In this document: positions 1-5,614 of the stretch, in pieces
How the letters are laid out: each line of letters starts with the position of its first letter
Numbering within the stretch: position 1 is the first letter of the stretch
Assembly (NCBI GenBank): GCA_001701295.1
Contig: DAAV01000041.1
Location: 5,625-11,740 of the forward strand
Source of the DNA: Bacteroidales bacterium H10
Lineage (GTDB): Bacteria; Bacteroidota; Bacteroidia; Bacteroidales; Muribaculaceae
Length of the DNA stretch: 6,116 nucleotides
Direction of reading: 5' to 3'
Notes under the pieces: generated by a model
Database searches by the model: none
What the model saw: only the letters and a program-made list of their open reading frames with translations
What the model was told of the DNA's origin: nothing
Made by a program: the position numbers and the translations under genes

Positions 1-879
1 CCCCCTTTCACGTCCCACAAGAAGCGAAGGATCGTAATTCGGAGACGTGACAAGAGCGAGGATCTCTCCCGTTGCCGGTTCGATCGCAACGATGGCTCCG
101 ATCTTGTTACGCATGAGTTCCTCTCCATATTTCTGCAATTCTATATCGAGCGAAAGTTTCAGGTTGTGTCCGGAGACCGGAGCCTCGTCATGAATCCCGT
201 TCTCATACTTCCCCTTGATGCGGCCATAGGCGTCCTTCATAAGAATCTCCACACCTTTTTGCCCGCGGAGTGCCCGTTCATAACTTTTCTCAATGCCGAG
301 GTCGCCTGTATAGTCGCCTCTGCGATAATATCTGTCTTTTTCGATATCATCTGCCGACACCTCGCGTATGTTTCCCAAAACGTTGGCGGCACAGTCATAC
401 GCATATTCGCGCACAGTGCGCTTCTGTATGAAAAATCCTGGAAGAAGATAAAGCTTTTCCTGTAGTTTGCCATAGTCTTCCTGCGAGAGATGTGAGATAA
501 GTTTCTGGGGCGTGTAAGCTGAATAACCTGGATTCTTATGCGTATCTTTCATGTCCGCCCATCTCTCTACAAGCTGCTCGCGTGTGATGCCTAAGGAATT
601 ACACAACATAACCGTATCGAATTCACCTACATCCTTCGGAATGATCATGACATCGTAGGCAGGCTTATTGAATACGACCAGCCTGTCATTACGGTCATAC
701 ACAAGTCCGCGCGCAGGATAGAGCACACGTCTCAGAAACGCGTTGCTGTCCGCGCTCTCCTTGTATTTGACATCTCCTACCTGCAGACCGAAAAGGCGTA
801 TGACGTATATTATCACCAATAAGGTGATGAAACCGCCGATCACATATTTACGCTTCTCTAATGTATAGTCTTTTCTCAT
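1..879 (-). CDS. mrdA: Penicillin-binding protein 2 (PBP2, elongasome transpeptidase), N-terminal part, cut by the window edge
   Basis: PBP2 crosslinks new peptidoglycan during cell elongation, working in the periplasm with the glycosyltransferase RodA and the MreBCD scaffold. The start at 879 gives MRKDYTLEKRKYVIGG, typical of Bacteroidales PBP2. Residues about 12-33 form the single membrane anchor. Residues about 55-70 contain the PARGLVYDRND motif that opens the class B PBP dimerisation (pedestal) domain, and GDYTGDLGIEKSYERALRG at about 189-207 is another family hallmark. The beginning of the transpeptidase domain (LKLSLDIELQ at about 241-250, then AIVAIEPATGEILALVTSPNYDPS) is present. 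The frame is open for all 293 codons to base 1; the catalytic SxxK, SxN and KTG motifs should lie beyond the edge, because family members are usually over 600 residues. It starts 16 bases after the mreD stop, so it is the fourth gene of the mre operon. No strong Shine-Dalgarno is visible. Identity is seen directly from motifs; partner roles are family knowledge. Confidence 0.96.
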   Translation of the reverse strand, partial: MRKDYTLEKRKYVIGGFITLLVIIYVIRLFGLQVGDVKYKESADSNAFLRRVLYPARGLVYDRNDRLVVFNKPAYDVMIIPKDVGEFDTVMLCNSLGITREQLVERWADMKDTHKNPGYSAYTPQKLISHLSQEDYGKLQEKLYLLPGFFIQKRTVREYAYDCAANVLGNIREVSADDIEKDRYYRRGDYTGDLGIEKSYERALRGQKGVEILMKDAYGRIKGKYENGIHDEAPVSGHNLKLSLDIELQKYGEELMRNKIGAIVAIEPATGEILALVTSPNYDPSLLVGRERG

Positions 880-895
880 TAAAGCTCTTTTCTCG

Positions 896-1408
896 TCAAT
901 AGTCCTTTCTTGCCATAAGGCTGTCAACTCCGAGCAATATCAAAAATGTCAGCAATGCGCTTGCCGCCGACATTATCACTATTTCCTTAACGTCCGCGAA
1001 GTTGAAATATTCTATAGTAAAAGCGAGCAGACAATAGACGGTGACCATCGAAAACAGATATTTTCCGTAGACTGCGAATCCGAGTGTCGAGAGTGACGGG
1101 GCTATGTTTTTTGTACGGTCGTCACGTGGAATATACGCATACAGCATGGGCCTTTTAAACATCGCGAGCAATGTGCATGCGAGAGAGTTCACGCCCGGAG
1201 TATCGGCAAATACATCCACTGCAAGTCCCGAAAAGAATGCCCACGTCAGAAGCCAGTTGACGTTCAGGTCCATGGGTAGACGGATGATCACATAGATAAA
1301 CACAAATGCCATTGCCACGTTAAACAGCATTATGTTATTGCAAACCAACACCTGGACAAACACCAGACAAATTAGAATAACAATATTTGAGAATACGTTT
1401 TTGTCCAT
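896..1408 (-). CDS. mreD: Rod shape-determining membrane protein MreD
   Basis: This 170-residue integral membrane protein belongs to the elongasome, where MreD works with MreC to link cytoplasmic MreB filaments to the PBP2-RodA synthase. Hydrophobic segments are visible at about residues 6-24, 29-44, 51-68, 104-134 (probably two spans) and 142-160, consistent with five or six membrane spans. The central stretch AFFSGLAVDVFADTPGVNS (residues 57-75) carries the family pattern of a GLxxDxF sequence followed by T-PG, the best-conserved part of MreD. Length matches the usual 160-180 residues. The start lies only 4 bases after the mreC stop, which suggests translational coupling, and mrdA follows after 16 bases. 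MreD is poorly conserved in sequence, so the call rests on topology, the central motif and the invariant position between mreC and mrdA. The protein looks intact. Confidence 0.93.
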   Translation of the reverse strand: MDKNVFSNIVILICLVFVQVLVCNNIMLFNVAMAFVFIYVIIRLPMDLNVNWLLTWAFFSGLAVDVFADTPGVNSLACTLLAMFKRPMLYAYIPRDDRTKNIAPSLSTLGFAVYGKYLFSMVTVYCLLAFTIEYFNFADVKEIVIMSAASALLTFLILLGVDSLMARKDY

Positions 1409-1412
1409 ATTC

Positions 1413-2258
1413 TTACTCTGTCTTTATATCGAAAGTGGCCAAAGAATCAATCTCGCTTTTGTAGACATCCTTGATTACACGTATCGAACTCAACGCCTTG
1501 AAATCGGAAATGAGTTTTACTTTAAACGTGAAGAAACTGTCATCATTGCTATGAACCCGGTTCAGAACAACACCTACTGGAATCCCTTCGGGAAATGTCG
1601 TGGAATATCCGCTTGTCACAATTGTGTCACCGGTCTTATAGACTGCATGTCGAGGAATTTCCTCTACATATCCGATCGTCGCGTCACGGCCTCTCCAGTT
1701 TAATGATCCGATAAAGCTCGATCCTTTGAGTTTGACCGAGAATCTCTGAGTCTCATTAAGAAGGGATATTACCCTTGACATATGATCTCCCGTCACATTC
1801 ACTATTCCGACAACTCCATTCTGGTCTACGACTCCCATACCCGGTTTTATTCCGTCAAGTCTGCCACGGTTGATCGTGAAGTAATTTCTGGGATGCCGGG
1901 TATTGTTGTTGATCACAGCCGCCGAGACGTAATCGAACCGTTGTCTGTCCTGCGGATTCATCAATGTGTCGTCACGGTGTATCTTCAATTCCGCAATCTG
2001 GCTTTTAAGATTGAGAACCTGGTTCTGCAGATCGGCATTTGAGGCCTGAAGACTTTCGTTTATGGTTTTCAGGTGGAAATAACCGGCCACCTGCGACCAT
2101 ATTCCGTAGACCCCGCCTGTGAACCCGTTGGCAGACGTAAGATATACCGACTGCTGGTAGATATTGTTATCTACCAGCAGTATGCAACTCATCAGCACAT
2201 AGAATGTGAAGACGAACCACTTGGAATATCTGATTATGAAGTTTAAGATGTTCCTCAT
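1413..2258 (-). CDS. mreC: Rod shape-determining protein MreC
   Basis: MreC is a bitopic inner-membrane protein whose periplasmic part binds and activates PBP2. In this 281-residue protein a basic N-terminus is followed by one membrane span (about residues 13-29), the conserved NNIYQQSVYLTSAN stretch (31-44), a coiled coil at about 65-92 (INESLQASNADLQNQVLNLK) through which MreC dimerises, and two beta-barrel domains. Conserved pieces of the beta domains are visible: VINNNTRHPRNYFTINRG (115-132), GMGVVDQNGVVGIV (140-153) and TSGYSTTFPEGIPVGVV (215-231). Length and order agree with Bacteroidales MreC. The start at 2258 lies 39 bases after mreB, with only a weak purine-rich stretch (GAAAG) upstream. 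A hairpin fills most of that gap, and a 14-bp perfect inverted repeat falls inside codons 26-37. The stop is 4 bases before mreD. Confidence 0.96.
   Translation of the reverse strand: MRNILNFIIRYSKWFVFTFYVLMSCILLVDNNIYQQSVYLTSANGFTGGVYGIWSQVAGYFHLKTINESLQASNADLQNQVLNLKSQIAELKIHRDDTLMNPQDRQRFDYVSAAVINNNTRHPRNYFTINRGRLDGIKPGMGVVDQNGVVGIVNVTGDHMSRVISLLNETQRFSVKLKGSSFIGSLNWRGRDATIGYVEEIPRHAVYKTGDTIVTSGYSTTFPEGIPVGVVLNRVHSNDDSFFTFKVKLISDFKALSSIRVIKDVYKSEIDSLATFDIKTE
2150..2181 (-). repeat. Perfect 14-bp inverted repeat (hairpin) inside the mreC 5' coding region
   Basis: Bases 2150-2163 and 2168-2181 are exact reverse complements separated by a 4-base loop. As mRNA the stem begins ACUGCUGGUAGAUA and the loop is ACAA. 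It covers mreC codons 26-37, the join between the membrane span and the periplasmic part. There is no U-tract directly after it, so it is not a standard terminator. The structure is seen directly; any function (translation pausing, mRNA processing, protein binding) is inference. Confidence 0.85.
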
Positions 2259-2276
2259 GTCCGCTTTCTAAATAGG

Positions 2277-2298
2277 AACTGCGGTAAAAACCGCAGTT
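2277..2298 (-). repeat. Hairpin in the mreB-mreC intercistronic gap
   Basis: A perfect 9-bp stem (2277-2285 with 2290-2298) with a 4-base loop reads in mRNA as AACUGCGGU, loop UUUU, then ACCGCAGUU. Its first base is the last base of the mreB UAA stop, and it ends 18 bases before the mreC start. The downstream sequence (CCUAUUUAG) lacks a run of U, so full rho-independent termination is unlikely. It could protect the 3' end of a processed mreB message or lower readthrough into mreC; that role is inference. Confidence 0.8.
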
Positions 2299-3317
2299 TA
2301 TCTGATCAGGAATGAGAATCTGTTGATATTTTTGAGTGCTATTCCGGTTCCTTTTGCAACTGCGTGCAACGGATCTTCCGCAATCTTGAATTCAATACGG
2401 ATTTTGTCAGAGAATCGCTTCGCAAGACCTCTCATCAGAGCTCCGCCGCCGGCGAGATAAATACCGTTGCGGACTATATCGGCGTATAATTCGGGTGGTG
2501 TCTGCTCAAGCGCTGCAAGAATTGCATTCTCCATCTTTATGATGGTTTTGTCAATGCAGTGAGAGATCTCCTCATAAGTCACCGGAACTTCCATAGGTAG
2601 CGATGTCATGCGGTTAGGTCCGCATACCAGATACGGTTCTGGCGGATTATCCAGTTCGGGAAGGGCCGAACCTACGTTGATCTTGATCTGCTCTGCCATT
2701 GTAGTGCCGACTTTCAGATTGTGGACACGGCCCATATGCTCCTGAATATCGGCTGTCAGATCATTTCCGGCAATACGGATACTTTTGTTGCTGACTATGC
2801 CTCCGAGAGAAATGACAGCGATTTCCGTCGAGCCGCCGCCTATATCGACAATCATGTTTCCGTCAGGAGCCTCGACATCAAGACCGATTCCAAGAGCGGC
2901 AGCCATCGGTTCATAGATCATGTACACGTCACGTCCTCCGGCATGTTCGCTTGAATCACGCACCGCACGTATCTCCACTTCGGTCGAACCGGAAGGAATA
3001 CAGACCACCATGCGTAAAGAAGGGGAAAACCAGCGGCGTTTCGAACTGACCATCTTCACCATGCCGCGGATCATCTGTTCCGCGGCGTTGAAGTCTGCGA
3101 TAACACCGTCGCGCAACGGACGGATAGTACGTATGCCGGGAGGCTCTTTACCTTCCATCTGATGCGCGTTAGTTCCGACTGCGAGCAATTTATCGGTCTT
3201 GTTTTCGATCGCCACGACACTTGGCTCGTCCACTACGATCTTGTCATTATGAATGATAATGGAGTTGGCCGTGCCAAGATCCATCGCTATTTCCTGAGTG
3301 AATGAAAAAAGTCCCAT
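2298..3317 (-). CDS. mreB: Rod shape-determining protein MreB (bacterial actin homologue)
   Basis: MreB is an ATP-binding actin-fold protein that forms membrane-bound filaments on the cytoplasmic face and directs elongasome movement, setting rod shape and cell width. All nucleotide-binding motifs of the actin/Hsp70 superfamily are present: phosphate-1 DLGTAN (residues 13-18), phosphate-2 DIGGGSTE (158-165) and the adenosine motif LAGGGALMRGL (288-298). Other conserved blocks include RPLRDGVIADF (66-76), SLRMVVCIPSG (100-110), EIRAVRDSSEHAGGRDVYMI (115-134) and EQTPPELYADI (271-281). The hydrophobic N-terminus MGLFSF is typical of Bacteroidales MreB and may help membrane contact. At 339 residues it is full length. 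Phosphate-2 reads GGST where many homologues have GGTT, a conservative change. It is the first gene of the operon, with its own promoter about 155 bases upstream; no clear Shine-Dalgarno precedes the start, as is usual in this phylum. Confidence 0.98.
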   Translation of the reverse strand: MGLFSFTQEIAMDLGTANSIIIHNDKIVVDEPSVVAIENKTDKLLAVGTNAHQMEGKEPPGIRTIRPLRDGVIADFNAAEQMIRGMVKMVSSKRRWFSPSLRMVVCIPSGSTEVEIRAVRDSSEHAGGRDVYMIYEPMAAALGIGLDVEAPDGNMIVDIGGGSTEIAVISLGGIVSNKSIRIAGNDLTADIQEHMGRVHNLKVGTTMAEQIKINVGSALPELDNPPEPYLVCGPNRMTSLPMEVPVTYEEISHCIDKTIIKMENAILAALEQTPPELYADIVRNGIYLAGGGALMRGLAKRFSDKIRIEFKIAEDPLHAVAKGTGIALKNINRFSFLIR

Positions 3318-3465
3318 CGATTTAAATGGTTTGGTTATTAATCAGCTTTTATGATTAAAGGACTATGTAACAGGGTTATTCTATCAGAAAGATGCCGTCG
3401 GTCCGAAATGTCGGCGATGTTGTACGACCACATCTCTTCATTTGAGAGATATATCCTCTAAATCC
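3318..3465 (-). promoter_or_regulatory. mreB 5' untranslated leader with several potential stem-loops
   Basis: If transcription starts a few bases after the -7 box, mreB has a leader of about 147 bases. It contains three simple stems: AUCUCU with AGAGAU (3445-3450 with 3432-3437, 7-base loop), CCGA with UCGG (3411-3414 with 3403-3406, 4-base loop), and UUAAUCA with UGAUUAA (3352-3358 with 3338-3344, 7-base loop) ending about 20 bases before the mreB start. A 21-codon open frame (3441 to 3376, beginning MKRCGRTT) starts in the loop of the first stem. I do not recognise a known riboswitch or ribosomal-protein leader. The stems are seen directly; a regulatory role is a guess. Confidence 0.4.
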
Positions 3466-3470
3466 AAATG

Positions 3471-3501
3471 CAAAGTTAATCAAAATTTCAAACATTGCCA
3501 A
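3471..3501 (-). promoter_or_regulatory. Bacteroidota-type promoter for the mreBCD-mrdA operon
   Basis: Read on the minus strand, TAACTTTG (3478 to 3471) matches the Bacteroidota -7 consensus TAnnTTTG exactly and is followed by CA, a common continuation. TTG at 3501-3499 lies 20 bases upstream and fits the -33 element, though it is the short TTG rather than full TTTG. Transcription would start near 3465. The location upstream of mreB and facing away from the plus-strand promoter supports the call. Confidence 0.72.
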
Positions 3502-3566
3502 CGATGTGGTTTCATTCTTTAAAAAAACTAACGTTTATTTTTTAACAGCTTCTAAAATTAGGGATA

Positions 3567-3600
3567 TTGAAGGTTTTTTAGTCAGGAATGATTATCTTTG
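3567..3600 (+). promoter_or_regulatory. Bacteroidota-type promoter for the CPBP protease-holA-EFR1 gene run
   Basis: TATCTTTG at 3593-3600 matches the -7 consensus TAnnTTTG exactly. TTG at 3567-3569 is a candidate -33 element, 23 bases upstream, at the long end of the accepted spacing. Transcription would start near 3606, giving a leader of about 40 bases before the ATG at 3647. Because the box lies inside the region between an upstream in-frame ATG (3506) and 3647, it argues that the longer reading is not translated. Confidence 0.68.
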
Positions 3601-3646
3601 TATCTTGATTGCAAGGATAGCATCTTTATTTTTCATTCATTTGACA

Positions 3647-4570
3647 ATGGATTCAGATAAAATATCGACCGGTCCGCTGATGGCTCCGTCATTGTCCGGT
3701 AAACTTATATCATTGATCATCACATTTTGTGTCATGATCATCATTGTCGGTCTGGGCAGACCGGTAATGGACCTTTTTTGCGGAGATGACAGAACGGCAT
3801 TTTTGTCAGGATCACTGTGCCAGTCAGTTTTGGCTTTTATTTTTCCTGCCTGGCTGACAGCCAGACTGTTTGCTGATTCTCCCCGCGTGTATCTCGGATT
3901 TTCCTCCCGTGTCATGTTCAGACAATTCGCAGGAGTGATTATTCTGATGACAATAATGACTCCGCTGTTAAATGCCATCGTTGCATGGAATGCAGGAATA
4001 TCATTGCCCGATTCGCTTCACGGCATAGAACAGACACTCAGAACGTGGGAAGACGACGCGACACGTGTCACATCTATGATTCTCGGTGACACTTCTGTCT
4101 TGGGACTCGTTTCCGGAATTCTCGTTATCGGAATCGTCACCGGTCTGGCGGAAGAGACATTTTTCAGAGCCGGCATTCAGAAAGCCATGACATCGTCAGG
4201 CATAAACGCTCATGTAGCTGTCTGGACAGCGGCATTCGTTTTCAGTGCCGTTCATTTTCAATTTTTCGGTTTTGTGCCCAGACTCCTTTTAGGAGCGTTA
4301 TTCGGATACTTATACTATTACACAGGTTCCTTATGGGTATCTGCATTTGCTCATGCTCTGAATAATTCAGCCGTTGTCCTGGTTTCGTGGCTCGAGGCAA
4401 GAGGATGTCTTACGGCGGGATTTGATGAAATAGGCGTCACCGGCAAATGGTCGGTTCTTATTCTTATTTCGAGTATTATACTGACTCTTGGTTTCCTTCT
4501 TGTCTTCTGGCATAAAATGTTTCACCCGATCGACGGCAAAAATAAGAAGTCATTAAAAAAAGCGATATAG
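3647..4570 (+). CDS. CPBP family intramembrane glutamic endopeptidase (CAAX protease/bacteriocin-processing type)
   Basis: This is a multi-pass membrane protein of the CPBP (Abi/Rce1-like) family, whose members cleave substrates within the membrane; the substrate here is unknown. From the start at 3647 it has 307 residues. All three family motifs are intact: EETFFR (EExxxR, residues 169-174), FSAVH (FxxxH, 199-203) and HALNN (HxxxN, 236-240), supplying the catalytic glutamates, histidines and asparagine. Hydrophobic segments lie at about 18-36, 54-72, 94-113, 148-167, 210-226, 229-246 and 268-288, and the C-terminus is lysine-rich (KNKKSLKKAI). The frame is open back to an ATG at 3506, but the 47 extra codons are AT-rich and contain a good promoter -7 box, so 3647 (MDSDKISTGPLM) is preferred. 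holA begins 4 bases after the stop, suggesting coupled translation. Catalytic competence is likely from the motifs; biological role is open. Confidence 0.9.
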   Translation: MDSDKISTGPLMAPSLSGKLISLIITFCVMIIIVGLGRPVMDLFCGDDRTAFLSGSLCQSVLAFIFPAWLTARLFADSPRVYLGFSSRVMFRQFAGVIILMTIMTPLLNAIVAWNAGISLPDSLHGIEQTLRTWEDDATRVTSMILGDTSVLGLVSGILVIGIVTGLAEETFFRAGIQKAMTSSGINAHVAVWTAAFVFSAVHFQFFGFVPRLLLGALFGYLYYYTGSLWVSAFAHALNNSAVVLVSWLEARGCLTAGFDEIGVTGKWSVLILISSIILTLGFLLVFWHKMFHPIDGKNKKSLKKAI

Positions 4571-4574
4571 TCAT

Positions 4575-5609
4575 ATGGCAAAAAAAACAAATGATATCGG
4601 CATACGGGAGATCATCTCGTCCATACGGAAAGGGGATTGCGCACCCGTTTATATTCTCATGGGCGAAGAAGCGTACTACATAGACCTTATTGTCGAGAAT
4701 CTTGAACGGTACGTGATAAATGAGAGCGATAAAGATTTTAATTATAATGTCTTTTTTGGAAATGACGCCGATATAGACTATGTCGTGGCCACAGCCCAGC
4801 AATTCCCGGTGATGGCTCCACGTAAGCTTGTGATACTTAAAGAAGGGCAGAGCATGATCCAGGCCAAGAACCAGCTCGAGCGTTTCGCCCCGTATGTGAG
4901 CAGACCGAACCAGAATACTGTATTTGCGATAGTCTATAAAGGAGAGCCATTGGGTGCCTCTTCCAAACTGATCAAGGCCGCTAAAGAAGGGGGGGCTGTC
5001 ATTTTCAGAAGTGATGTGCCCAGAGACTATGAACTTGAGTCGCATGTAAGAGACTATTGTGCCGACAGACGCATCACAATAGATGAGAAGGCTATGAAAA
5101 TGCTCTGCGAGTATATAGGTGCGCCTCTGAGCAAGCTTTTCGGAGAAATCAACAAACTTATCACGATTAAAGGGGGGACAGGACGCATAACTTGTGATGA
5201 TATTGAAAAAAATATAGGTATATCCAAAGACTTCAATAATTTCGAATTGATTAATGCTCTTTCTGTCAAGGATTATCCTAAAGCTATAAGAATAGTTAAT
5301 TATTTCGAGAGCAATCCGAAATTGAATCCGACAGTTGTCACGACAGCTGTAATATTCAATTATTTTTCCAATGTTGTCATCGCTCATTACCTCCCTGACA
5401 AATCCGATGACTCCTTAAAATCCGAACTGGGACTGAAATCCAAACCGCAGCTGTGGACACTGAAGGATGGCATGAGAAATTACTCTCCGGCAAAGGCCGT
5501 AAATGCGATTCATCATATCCGGGAATTCGACTCAAAATCAAAAGGGATCGGATCTTATCTTAATGAATATGACCTGATGCGTGAACTTGTCTTCAAACTT
5601 TTTACCTGA
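4575..5609 (+). CDS. holA: DNA polymerase III subunit delta (clamp-loader wrench)
   Basis: Delta is the clamp-loader subunit that binds the beta sliding clamp and opens the ring, working with DnaX and delta-prime in the cytoplasm at the replication fork. The 344-residue protein has the usual length and the three-domain plan: an AAA+-like domain starting with PVYILMGEEAYYID (residues 24-37), the characteristic TAQQFPVMAPRKLVILKEGQ (73-92) and NTVFAIVYKG (114-123); a helical domain with LCEYIGAPLSKLFGEINKLI (177-196) and the following ITCDDIEKNIGISKDFNNFEL (205-225), typical of the family; and a C-terminal collar domain (about 226-344). A classical Walker A lysine is absent, as expected because delta does not hydrolyse ATP. 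The start is 4 bases after the protease stop and the next gene starts 5 bases after its own stop. Runs of 8 A (4580-4587), 7 G (4989-4995) and 6 G (5172-5177) are in frame with no sign of a break. Confidence 0.95.
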   Translation: MAKKTNDIGIREIISSIRKGDCAPVYILMGEEAYYIDLIVENLERYVINESDKDFNYNVFFGNDADIDYVVATAQQFPVMAPRKLVILKEGQSMIQAKNQLERFAPYVSRPNQNTVFAIVYKGEPLGASSKLIKAAKEGGAVIFRSDVPRDYELESHVRDYCADRRITIDEKAMKMLCEYIGAPLSKLFGEINKLITIKGGTGRITCDDIEKNIGISKDFNNFELINALSVKDYPKAIRIVNYFESNPKLNPTVVTTAVIFNYFSNVVIAHYLPDKSDDSLKSELGLKSKPQLWTLKDGMRNYSPAKAVNAIHHIREFDSKSKGIGSYLNEYDLMRELVFKLFT

Positions 5610-5614
5610 AAATC

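Noticed and set aside
166..465. Plus-strand open frame of 99 codons opposite mrdA, with other short frames opposite mreB, mreC and mreD.
   Set aside because: All are antisense shadows of strongly identified genes, with no recognisable domains and no promoter-like sequence in front.
3748..3778. Hairpin CGGTCT/AGACCG (loop GGGC) followed by a run of six T, resembling a terminator early in the protease gene.
   Set aside because: The T run starts 9 bases after the stem rather than directly after it, the stem is only 6 bp, and it lies inside an intact coding region.
3850..3864. Short hairpin CTGGCT/AGCCAG with a 3-base loop in the protease gene.
   Set aside because: A 6-bp stem is expected by chance several times in a window of this size, and its position has no special meaning.
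4555..4587. A-runs (7 A at the protease end, 8 A at the holA start) that could be slippery sites for a protease-HolA fusion.
   Set aside because: A -1 shift at the first run would not enter the holA frame, and holA has its own well-placed ATG. Nothing supports programmed frameshifting.
4989..5177. Runs of 7 G and 6 G in holA as possible phase-variation tracts or sequencing errors.
   Set aside because: The frame is continuous with conserved residues on both sides, and switching off an essential replication gene would make no sense.
4476..5387. A 303-codon open frame on the minus strand opposite holA.
   Set aside because: It lies almost wholly antisense to the clearly recognised holA and overlaps the protease end. 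Its residues are rich in I, Y, F, S and R with no family motif, as expected from a mirrored frame.
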